A DNA stretch of 64,000 nucleotides, taken from Flavivirga sp. 57AJ16 (GTDB taxonomy: Bacteria; Bacteroidota; Bacteroidia; Flavobacteriales; Flavobacteriaceae). Location: contig NZ_JAQZAT010000007.1 in assembly GCF_028736925.1 (NCBI RefSeq), positions 62,001-126,000 of the forward strand. Direction: 5' to 3'. Shown piece by piece: positions 41,230 through 48,699 of the stretch. Numbering within the stretch: position 1 is the first letter of the stretch; each line of letters begins with the position of its first letter. The position numbers were made by a program, and so were the translations under genes. The notes under the pieces were generated by a model. The model did no database searches. It was not told the DNA's origin and saw nothing but the letters and a program-made list of their open reading frames with translations.

Positions 41230-41745
41230 ATGAATTTTAAAATTAGAGAGATTAAAGTTGAAGAGCATAAGCGTTTAGGTGAAATGATGGTTAGGAGCTA
41301 TGAAAACCTTGACGGTTTTCCTAGTCAAAAAAGTGCACCACAATATTACCAAACACTAGAGAATATTGGAGACCTAACAAGTCATACTGATATAAAAATA
41401 TTTGTATGTATCAGTGATACGGATGTGCTTACAGGTGGTGTCGTTTATATAAATGATGTTAATTCATATGGTCAAACAAAATTTCCAGATTCATGCAGTA
41501 ATGCTGGAGCTTTTAGATTATTAGTTGTTGATGATAAATTTAGAAGAAAAGGGATAGGCAAACTACTCACAAACTATTGTATTCAGTATGCAATAAAACA
41601 AGGAAGAAATCAAGTAGTCATTCATACAACAAAATCAATGAATAATGCCTGGAGAATGTATGAGAAAATGGGGTTTAAGAGGTTTCCTAAAATAGATTTT
41701 TATATGAATACTTTGTTAGTATATGGTTTAAAGCTCAAACTCTAA
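41230..41745 (+). CDS. GNAT N-acetyltransferase
   Basis: A 171-residue single-domain GNAT. AGAFRLLVVDDKFRRKGIGKLLTNYCI (about 95-121) contains the RRKGIGK acetyl-CoA loop, and TKSMNNAWRMYEKMGFKRFPKIDF (about 139-162) is the C-terminal signature. It resembles acetyltransferases acting on small amines. It lies 32 bp after the TauE gene and 4 bp before the truncated methyltransferase and is likely in the same transcript. Confidence 0.8.
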   Translation: MNFKIREIKVEEHKRLGEMMVRSYENLDGFPSQKSAPQYYQTLENIGDLTSHTDIKIFVCISDTDVLTGGVVYINDVNSYGQTKFPDSCSNAGAFRLLVVDDKFRRKGIGKLLTNYCIQYAIKQGRNQVVIHTTKSMNNAWRMYEKMGFKRFPKIDFYMNTLLVYGLKLKL

Positions 41746-41749
41746 TAAT

Positions 41750-42133
41750 ATGGCAATAAAGGAAATTAAATACAATAAAATAGGGAGTAATTACAACGAA
41801 ACAAGAAAAGCAGACCCTTTTATAACTCAAAGAATATTAGAGCATCTTGAGCCAAAAAAAGGAGGGATATACCTAGATATAGGTTGTGGTACTGGAAATT
41901 ATACCAAAGAGTTTCGAAAATCTGGAGTTCATTTTATAGGGATGGATCCATCACAAAAAATGCTTGAAAAGGCACAAAGTGGTGTTAATGACATTGATTG
42001 GCGATTGGGAACAGTTGAAAATTTAGATTTAGAACAAAACAGTATCGACGGTGTTGTGGCAATGTTGACCATTCACCACTGGGCAGATTTAAATAAAGCA
42101 TTTTCAGAAATATTATCACTCATAGCCGCTTAA
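41750..42133 (+). pseudogene. class I SAM methyltransferase, C-terminally truncated
   Basis: 127 residues with an intact N-terminal half: YLDIGCGTGNYT (about 40-51, motif I), FIGMDPSQKMLEKA (about 62-75) and VVAMLTIHHWADLNKAFSEI (about 103-122, motif IV region). Typical relatives of this UbiE-like group are about 240-250 residues and continue after FSEI with the post-core strands; here the frame ends LSLIAA and stop. None of the other frames downstream resumes the family. The substrate-binding half is therefore missing, probably by deletion near 42115. It is unlikely to be active. Confidence 0.65.
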
Positions 42134-42424
42134 TTCTACTGCCTTTTGCTTGAATGATGGTCTATAAGTCCTGTTTCTTTTTTTTATGGTTCAAAGTTAA
42201 TGCTTCTAACTCTAAATCTCATATCCTAATGTCCAGTCTAATATAGGAAGCCCAATAGAAGTCAAATCAATTTTATTGGTTGGGGTAATAATGAAAAATG
42301 AATTATTACCCGTGAAGAAAATAATGTATTAACCCCAGTTATTGTCTATTAGGAACGACTAATACGTCGCCATTTAAAGGCAGACAACGAAGATGTATTT
42401 TTACTATAAAGCAATTAAAGGATT
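42134..42424. other. intergenic debris after the truncated methyltransferase
   Basis: No intact gene. One short frame near 42352-42405 reads ERLIRRHLKADNEDVFLL before a stop and may be the end of a lost gene, but I cannot identify it. The region may mark a deletion junction at the edge of the accessory region. Confidence 0.35.
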
Positions 42425-43273
42425 ATGGGTACATTAAATATAAATACACCAAGAAGGGTGCTTAATACACCAAAATCACCTATAGCTGTTTATAATCTAA
42501 AACGAGATAACAATGAATTGGATATAGAGTTAACGGTATTGGAGCATTATTATTTGAGACTTTATATGCATAATTTAACAAATAAGGAAATATCTGATTT
42601 TTTAGAAATAAATATTGATGAATTGTATTTGTTTAAGTGTGATTTAAAAGCAAAATTTAAATCCCAAAATTTAACAGAGCTATTAGTTAAAGCTTTTAGA
42701 GGTAAGTTTTTGATAAAGGACGATTATTTGAACGATGTTGTAAAAAAAGAAGCATTGAAACTAGCACAAGAAATTATTTCTGATTTTTTTGATATACCAA
42801 ATAATAGTACGCTATATTTTAAACTACGAGAGAGCGTTTTAGATTTTCACAGTTCTTACAAAGTAAAGTTTTATGAATCTAATAATAAGTTAAAAAGCGC
42901 GCGCGCATTAACTAAATCTGAACTAAATTATATAAGAGTTAAAGCTTTTAATTTTAAAAATAATAAAGAAATCAAAGACGAATTAGGATTGGTTGTAGAT
43001 AAAAGTGTAGAGGCTATTCAACGGAGTATTTATACAAAATTAGGTGTTAATAATTGGTTTAATGTATTTTTAATATGTTATCAGCTAGGGTTTTTTAAGT
43101 CTTCTTGTTATTTCAAAACTATAGAAAATGAGTCGCATACTTGTGTTAAAAAAATAATACACATAAAAGAAAATTTGAAAGAGATAAGTTTAAAACAGAA
43201 ACAACTTTATGTTTATACAGAGTTATTGGCTTTTTTTGGGGAAGTAAGCTTTTCCTGTTTGTTGAATGATTGA
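42425..43273 (+). CDS. hypothetical protein with two LuxR-like HTH segments
   Basis: A 282-residue basic protein I do not recognise as a whole. Two segments look like diverged GerE/LuxR helix-turn-helix units: LTVLEHYYLRLYMHNLTNKEISDFLEINIDELYLFKCDLKAKF (about 38-80) and LTKSELNYIRVKAFNFKNNKEIKDELGLVVDKSVEAIQRSIYTKLGV (about 168-214). The spacing between them (about 130 residues) and their similar layout suggest an internal duplication. There is no receiver, sensor or membrane segment. It stands alone between the accessory region and the two-component genes and may be a DNA-binding regulator of the signalling cluster that follows. Confidence 0.5.
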   Translation: MGTLNINTPRRVLNTPKSPIAVYNLKRDNNELDIELTVLEHYYLRLYMHNLTNKEISDFLEINIDELYLFKCDLKAKFKSQNLTELLVKAFRGKFLIKDDYLNDVVKKEALKLAQEIISDFFDIPNNSTLYFKLRESVLDFHSSYKVKFYESNNKLKSARALTKSELNYIRVKAFNFKNNKEIKDELGLVVDKSVEAIQRSIYTKLGVNNWFNVFLICYQLGFFKSSCYFKTIENESHTCVKKIIHIKENLKEISLKQKQLYVYTELLAFFGEVSFSCLLND

Positions 43274-43470
43274 TTTACAGCAAACACGCTTAAATTCTTT
43301 TGTTTAAAAACAAGTAAAAACGAAATAATATACCATAGCGACACTATCCCGTAAAGAGCGTAAGTTAAAAATCGAGGGTTTAACTTTGCACACTTAGTGA
43401 GATACTACCAACATAACATTATTTTTACTAATTATTACCACATTTTATAACAGATTTTCTTCCTACTATA

Positions 43471-44223
43471 TTATTTTAGATTTAAGAATTTATTTAATTC
43501 ATTTTGCCTTCGTTTTGCAATTGGTAATGTTTTATGATTAACCAAATGGCAATAATTGCCATCGGTTTTATTGATATGATGAATCATAAGAATGTTAACT
43601 ATACATGAATAATGAATTCTAATAAATATGTTGGGGTCTAGTAATTTTTCGTATTCACCCAAGTTGCGACTGGCTATTTTTATATCCCCGTTTGTTAGAT
43701 GAAATTTTGTATATCTACCATCAGCCTCACAATATAATATGTTTTCAGTTTTAACTAGTTCAATTTTATCAACGTAAGGAATAGCAATTATTTTCGGGTA
43801 TTTTATATTTCTTTTACTTTCTTCTTCATATAATTCCAATTTATACGAATCATTTATATTGTTTAATGCTCTATCTACAGCCTTAATAAGATGTTTTTTT
43901 GAAACAGGTTTTAGAATGTAATCAGTAGCATTATGCTCTATAGCTTTGATGGCATACTCTTTATGAGAAGTTGTAAATATGATTTGAGTATTAAATTCAC
44001 TTTTTTCAATGATATCAAGAATAGAGAAAGAATTCTCGTTACCTAGGTTGATATCTAAAAACAAAATTTTCGGTTTTATTTTTTTATATAAATTAAGAGT
44101 GTCTTTTATATTTTTTGCAACTCCAGAAATATTGATGTTTTTAAAATGTACTCTTAATTGATTTTTTAGTATGTTAAGAGATAAAATATCATCTTCAACT
44201 ATTAGGGCTTCAATCTTGCTCAT
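43471..44223 (-). CDS. LytTR-family response regulator
   Basis: A 250-residue response regulator. The receiver (about 4-120) has acidic VEDD at the N-terminus, the phospho-acceptor Asp in ILFLDINLG (about 57), the Thr/Ser in IIFTTSHKE (about 85) and Lys in YILKPVSK (about 108). A LytTR DNA-binding domain follows (about 145-248: IAIPYVDKIELVKTENILYCEADGRYTKFHL, and RIHYSCIVNI). No cognate histidine kinase of the LytS/YpdA type is adjacent. The 5' region contains clustered ATAAGT repeats and one copy of the 45-bp element, possible binding sites. Confidence 0.85.
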   Translation of the reverse strand: MSKIEALIVEDDILSLNILKNQLRVHFKNINISGVAKNIKDTLNLYKKIKPKILFLDINLGNENSFSILDIIEKSEFNTQIIFTTSHKEYAIKAIEHNATDYILKPVSKKHLIKAVDRALNNINDSYKLELYEEESKRNIKYPKIIAIPYVDKIELVKTENILYCEADGRYTKFHLTNGDIKIASRNLGEYEKLLDPNIFIRIHYSCIVNILMIHHINKTDGNYCHLVNHKTLPIAKRRQNELNKFLNLK

Positions 44224-44444
44224 TTAAATAGATAAATTTGGTTTTATTATGATGTTAATTTCTATAGAATAACTAGGTAATACCAATAAAATAAATACTA
44301 GGCTTATATAAGGTATAAGTGATAAGTTTTTGGTGATAAATGATAAGTAATAATTATTGATGTTTTTCATATTTAGATATCAAGGTATTGGGTACTTTGG
44401 ATAATTTTACTTCGATAACAATAATACTGAGAGCGCCCCTTAAA

Positions 44445-44489
44445 TCAAATAAGTGTGATTGCTTAAATAATAAGTAGTAACACTTATTA
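44445..44489. repeat. 45-bp palindromic repeat, copy 1
   Basis: It starts TCAAATAAGTGT and ends with ACACTTATT, so AATAAGTGT at 44448-44456 and ACACTTATT at 44480-44488 are inverted; TAAGTAGTA lies between. It matches copy 2 at 34 of 45 positions without gaps. Confidence 0.6.
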
Positions 44490-44728
44490 GGTTTTAAAAT
44501 CAAAAAAGTATGGGTGTCAAATTATCAACAATATGTTCTTGACAGTTTCAATACTTATGAATGAGTTTTGTTTTTCACTACCTTTTTTTGATATCTCCAA
44601 GTTCAAATTAAAAAGCTTTTTAAAGAACTATCTATAAAGGAATTGCATGTATCATTTTTAATGAGCAAAAAAGTACACATTATTTTAAGTATTTATAATG
44701 CTATTTTGGTGGATTTTATAAAAAAAAA

Positions 44729-44751
44729 GAGCCACCCTTTTTGGGTGGCTC
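44729..44751 (-). terminator. strong terminator hairpin
   Basis: GAGCCACCC and GGGTGGCTC form a perfect 9-bp stem with a 5-base loop. On the minus strand it is followed by nine T. It is the second terminator on that strand after the response-regulator gene. Confidence 0.7.
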
Positions 44752-44888
44752 ATGATTGATCACTCACTCTCCTCTTAAAAGCTACTATCAATCAAAGAAT
44801 AGGTAATGATTTATTAAAATCAACTATAGGTTACATAAGAACAAAATTGTACTTATTGTTTCAGGTAATAGCTACTCAGAACCTAAAA

Positions 44889-44910
44889 AAACCACCCCTT
44901 AGGGTGGTTT
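44889..44910 (-). terminator. terminator of the kinase-regulator operon
   Basis: AAACCACCC at 44889-44897 and GGGTGGTTT at 44902-44910 form a 9-bp stem. On the minus strand it is followed by a T run. It lies about 225 bp after the stop of the NarL-type regulator gene. Confidence 0.65.
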
Positions 44911-45066
44911 ACAAAGGTTAGAGCACCCTTTAATATTCCTTAGCAAAATATACTCTAACAGTGAATTATTGTAAACAAATAGAGGGGTACTTGTGCTATT
45001 CATTTTTTCCTTAATCCTAAGGAAGGCTATTTTGATGTAGCTAATTTATAATCGCTATATTTTTTA

Positions 45067-45111
45067 TCAAATAAGTGTTGGTACCCAATTATTAAGTAGT
45101 AGTACTTATTT
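45067..45111. repeat. 45-bp palindromic repeat, copy 2
   Basis: It starts TCAAATAAGTGT, has TAAGTAGTA in the middle and ends ACTTATTT, so its ends are inverted repeats as in copy 1 and it lies in the same orientation. It ends 23 bp from the response-regulator stop. Confidence 0.6.
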
Positions 45112-45133
45112 TGCTCAAGAGAATTTATAGTGA

Positions 45134-45790
45134 TTAAGTCAATGTAAGAATATTCTTATGTATAAGAGCCCAATTGGTCAAGGAGTTAGTTGTCTTTTTT
45201 AATTCTAATTTATTTATAATATTGCTTCGATGTTTATCAATTGTTCTAAGTGATACATTCAAATGGTTTGCAATATCATTGGACGAAAAGTTATCTGAAA
45301 TTAGTTTCAAAATTTTTTTCTCAGAACCTGTTAAGCGTGATAATAACCTTAAATCATTGTCTGCGTTCAAAAGTGAATTTTCGTCTAACGAAGGACTAAA
45401 AAAGCTTCCTCCATTGACAACGGAAAGAATACATTTTTCAATAGTCATAAAAGAATCTTCTTTTAAAAGATATCCATTTATATTTAATGCTTTAGCTTGT
45501 GTTACATAATCTTTTTCTTTATGAAAAGACAATAAAATAAACTTAGTATCAATTTGTTTCTCTTTAACAATGCCAATAATTTCAAAGGCGTTTAACATGG
45601 GCATATCTATATCTAGTAGTGCTAGATCTGGACATTGTTTCACAATTAATTCTAAAACTTGTACGCCATTATTGGCTTGACCAACAATATTATAATTGTT
45701 TTCAGATAGCTCTTCAAATAATCCTTTTAAAAGTAGCGGATGGTCATCAGCAATAACTATAGATATGTTTTGTTTAAGCCTTTTATCCAT
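45134..45790 (-). CDS. NarL/FixJ-type response regulator
   Basis: A 218-residue regulator. The receiver (about 8-125) has IADDHPLL, the phospho-acceptor Asp in LALLDIDMP (about 58), Ser in ILLSFHKE and Lys in YLLKEDSF (about 108). A LuxR-type HTH occupies about 150-210 (LTGSEKKILKLISDNFSSNDIANHLNVSLRTIDKHRSNIINKL). The ATG at 45790 overlaps the stop of the upstream kinase gene by one base (TGATG), so they are translationally coupled; a GTG one codon earlier is possible. It is the output protein of the TPR-kinase. Confidence 0.9.
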   Translation of the reverse strand: MDKRLKQNISIVIADDHPLLLKGLFEELSENNYNIVGQANNGVQVLELIVKQCPDLALLDIDMPMLNAFEIIGIVKEKQIDTKFILLSFHKEKDYVTQAKALNINGYLLKEDSFMTIEKCILSVVNGGSFFSPSLDENSLLNADNDLRLLSRLTGSEKKILKLISDNFSSNDIANHLNVSLRTIDKHRSNIINKLELKKTTNSLTNWALIHKNILTLT

Positions 45791-47805
45791 CACTTTATGG
45801 GGGTTAGAATATTAATTGTTGTACCATTGTTGATAGTACTATCTATATTGATTTTTGATGTCAAAATTTTGGCACGTTCTAAAAGTGTTTTCATCCCTAA
45901 ACTTGTGGGGTTTCTAATAACGCTTATTGTGTCGAACCCCACACCATTATCTTCAATAATGGTATGGACGTTATTTTTACTTTTCTTTATTATTATGGAA
46001 GCTGCTTTAGCTTTGGAATGCTTAACTATATTATTAAGAATTTCCTGAATAATCCTATAAAAATGTAAATCTTCTTCTTTACTTAATATACTATCGATAT
46101 TTTCTATGCTACTTGTAAAAAAAATATCAGTGTTATTGTCTACCTCATTTATTAAAGATTCAATAGCTTTACTAACTCCCAGACTTTCAAGTAAAGCAGG
46201 GTGTAATCCTCTAGCTATGTCCCTTAATTCACCTAGTGTATTTGTTGCCAAAGCTTCAATACTATCATTTCCCAGGGATTTAATTTTTTTGGTCAATAAG
46301 ATCAATTTTTGACCTATACCGTCATGTAGCTCCCTTGATACATGAGTGCATTGATCTTCCTTGTTTCTTATGAGGTTACGAGAGAATTCTGCTTGAAGCT
46401 TTTGTTTCTTTTTTGAAAACTGTTTTGTTTTATATAAATATACTATTGAAAATAATCCAGCTAAACCTATGCCCCCAAATAATATCCATTGAGTTTGTAA
46501 TTTATTTTCGGAGTTTAGTAATTTTATTTCTGATTCCTTTATTATTATTTCGGCATCTTTTTTTTCGGTTTCATGTAAAGCTTGGTAATAGGAAAATCCA
46601 TTTGCCTTTTGAACCGTTTCAATAGAATCTTTTATTTTGGAATAAGCCTCTAAGTGTTCATATGCTTTTTTATGGTTTCCTAGACTATCGTACACTTTGG
46701 ACAAGAACTTATTGGCCATGTAAATGCCTTCATAAAACAGTGTATTTATTACTTTATTATATTCTTTTTCACCTAAGACAGCAGCATTGTTGTAATTGCC
46801 CATTGCGAATTCATAATGAGCCATAGACAAGTTATATTCATCTATTTCAAAGTATTCACTATTCTTTCTATGGTTTTCAAGTTCTTCTTTAACGGCTTTT
46901 GCTTTCTCCAACAACCCATTTTCAGCATAAGCGCTTAACTGACCAACCAAAACCTCTTGAAAATCGTAATCATTATTAGGGAATTTTAAAGCATATATCC
47001 TTGCAGAATCAATGTTTCGAAGTCTTTCCTTTTGGCTACCGTGTAGCATTTCGTCAAAAGCCTGATTGTAATAACTATTGTACACGGCCCTATAATTTTT
47101 TTGTGCTTTTCCATTAGCGATTATCTCCAAACGTATTTTTTTTGCCTGTTCTTGAAGACCATTCTGAGAATACAAAATAGATAATGTTCTCTTTGATCTC
47201 CAAACCAATTCGGGATTGCTTATTGCAAAAATTTCACTGGCCTCTTGCAAAAATTTTGCGGCTCTTAAAAAATCCCCTTTTAAGCACAGTACACTGCCTA
47301 TTTTGGATTTGAGCTTTCCTATAAGGGTTGAATCATTTGTCATAAGGGCAAACTTATGTGCTTCTTCATAGATGGATAATGCCTCTTTTAGGTGATTTAA
47401 ACTTTGATAACTATCACCACCTTCAGAATAAAAGGAAGCCAAACGTCGATAACATCCATTTTTGGGAACTTTATCTTTTATGTCATTGAAAACTTCAATA
47501 GCTAATTCTGGTTTTCCAATTTTAACGGAAAGATAGAGAATCAATGATTTTGCATGACGCAAGGCCAATTGTGCAGCATTTAACTCAAGGGCATAAGCAA
47601 TTGTTTTTTGTGCTATGGAATCATATTTATGCTCTGTTTTGTACTTCGTAATTTTACAGAGACTGTCCATCCACTTAAGTTTTTCGCCTCCGTGTGATAC
47701 AGCAATTTGTTGTTTAAGACTTTCCACTTTGTGCTTAAGTGTGGCTTCTTGAGAATAGCTTACTAGAAAAATGCTAAAGATGGTATAGGACAGTAATTTT
47801 TTCAA
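45790..47805 (-). CDS. TPR-containing sensor histidine kinase (NarX/DesK-like)
   Basis: A 671-residue kinase. A signal peptide begins KKLLSYTIFSIFLVSYSQ, and the start appears to be TTG because the next in-frame ATG would remove it. A periplasmic part of about 400 residues consists of TPR-like helical repeats (LNHLKEALSIYEEAHKFALM, GNYNNAAVLGEKEYNKV, GNHKKAYEHLEAYSKIKDS), followed by a coiled coil. One membrane helix lies at about 438-456, then a HisKA_3 dimerisation domain with the phosphorylated His in RELHDGIGQKLILL (about 494), and a HATPase domain (IIQEILNNIVKHSKA, VEDNGVGF). It is coupled to the NarL-type regulator. The stimulus is unknown. Confidence 0.87.
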   Translation of the reverse strand: MKKLLSYTIFSIFLVSYSQEATLKHKVESLKQQIAVSHGGEKLKWMDSLCKITKYKTEHKYDSIAQKTIAYALELNAAQLALRHAKSLILYLSVKIGKPELAIEVFNDIKDKVPKNGCYRRLASFYSEGGDSYQSLNHLKEALSIYEEAHKFALMTNDSTLIGKLKSKIGSVLCLKGDFLRAAKFLQEASEIFAISNPELVWRSKRTLSILYSQNGLQEQAKKIRLEIIANGKAQKNYRAVYNSYYNQAFDEMLHGSQKERLRNIDSARIYALKFPNNDYDFQEVLVGQLSAYAENGLLEKAKAVKEELENHRKNSEYFEIDEYNLSMAHYEFAMGNYNNAAVLGEKEYNKVINTLFYEGIYMANKFLSKVYDSLGNHKKAYEHLEAYSKIKDSIETVQKANGFSYYQALHETEKKDAEIIIKESEIKLLNSENKLQTQWILFGGIGLAGLFSIVYLYKTKQFSKKKQKLQAEFSRNLIRNKEDQCTHVSRELHDGIGQKLILLTKKIKSLGNDSIEALATNTLGELRDIARGLHPALLESLGVSKAIESLINEVDNNTDIFFTSSIENIDSILSKEEDLHFYRIIQEILNNIVKHSKAKAASIIIKKSKNNVHTIIEDNGVGFDTISVIRNPTSLGMKTLLERAKILTSKINIDSTINNGTTINILTPIK

Positions 47806-48012
47806 TGAAGAGGATAAGTATTATGTGATAAATTTAGTGAATAATAGATAAATACAATAAAATTTAACTATTTCTACTTTATGTTTCTAAGAAGTGATTA
47901 TAACAATAACAAAACATGAAAGTTATTTAGATTATGGTAAGGCAGAATAACCGCATTTATCATTTTTTGAACACTTCTTTTCAGTAAAGACTTAATACTG
48001 TGAGTAATTACA
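47806..48012. other. AT-rich upstream region of the kinase gene
   Basis: No coding sequence was recognised. It must contain the kinase promoter on the minus strand, but no clear TAnnTTTG was found. Confidence 0.35.
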
Positions 48013-48134
48013 TTAATTGATAAAAGGATCACTCCATTTGTCATTTAGATAAACATCAGCCCTCCTAAAGTTCTTATAAACGCAATAATTGCATTTTTTT
48101 CTGTTTGTGTTAAATTTAATTGCTGGTCATTACC
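48013..48134 (-). pseudogene. C-terminal remnant of a cytochrome-c peroxidase-like gene
   Basis: On the minus strand one frame reads NDQQLNLTQTEKNAIIAFIRTL, and after a one-base shift the next reads ADVYLNDKWSDPF and a stop at 48013. This is the characteristic end of Bacteroidota di-haem cytochrome-c peroxidase/MauG-type proteins (LTxTEKxALVAFLKTLTG...YT-KWSDPF). The shift lies near 48059-48066, and a stop occurs in the same frame upstream of 48140. No haem-binding motif remains. It is a decayed gene end. Confidence 0.6.
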
Positions 48135-48383
48135 CGGTTGTAGTTAATATTGTATTTCTCATAATATGATTCATTTGCAAGTATGACTTAATAATTGACT
48201 AATGGTTTAAGCATGATATCAATTATCTCTGTTTTTAAAATTAGTCCAATATTGATTTAATTTCAATCACCATGCGCTTTTGCAATTTTATACTCGTTTA
48301 TTACAGATAATGTCCGTTTGTATCTTTCTTTATTTTGAATCATTAATAATGTCTTACTATTAAAAAATTAAACTAAAAATAAT

Positions 48384-48497
48384 ATGAAGATAGTAAGAAA
48401 CCAGGATGAACACTGTTGGAAAGTTTCACTCCTAATTAAGGAATTTATAATATTCATAATATCTATGATTGCGATACTATTATTCCTAATTATATAG
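48384..48497 (+). CDS. possible 37-residue single-helix membrane peptide
   Basis: ATG to TAG gives 37 residues: a charged N-terminus (MKIVRNQDEHCWK) and one hydrophobic segment (IKEFIIFIISMIAILLFLII). An A-rich stretch lies upstream, as is usual for flavobacterial starts. It lies alone in a 900-bp gap, so it may be a genuine small membrane protein or chance. Confidence is low. Confidence 0.3.
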   Translation: MKIVRNQDEHCWKVSLLIKEFIIFIISMIAILLFLII

Positions 48498-48699
48498 GTA
48501 CACTACACTATACTTTACTAATAATAATTTGTGTGAAGTAAATGTTCCTTTTTGATTTTAGAATACCATAAGCCGTATAAAGGGAGGGGCAAAACCGGTA
48601 CTATTTTAAATAACCCATATATCACTTATAGAGACCGCTTATTACTTTAATATTTATGTTAAAATGAAGCTCGCTTTATTTGTGTTAAAATAATTTATT
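48498..48699. other. upstream region of the OmpA gene
   Basis: No gene was recognised. A short direct repeat, TGTTAAAAT-A, occurs twice just before the OmpA start (48657 and 48682). Confidence 0.3.

Larger units (their letters stand above)
44224..45133. other. long structured intergenic region
   Basis: No gene was recognised in these 910 bp. The region contains repeated ATAAGT words near 44315-44350, two copies of a palindromic 45-bp repeat at its two ends (44445-44489 and 45067-45111), and two strong minus-strand terminator hairpins (44729-44751 and 44889-44910). The second hairpin suggests an extra short minus-strand transcript between them, perhaps a small RNA. Confidence 0.5.

Noticed and set aside
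13270-42133. An integron-like cassette array with attC sites
   Set aside because: Many small single genes recall a cassette array, but genes lie on both strands, have their own promoters, and no repeated attC-like element or integrase was seen. The TTCTTAA palindromes are at promoters, not at gene ends in general.
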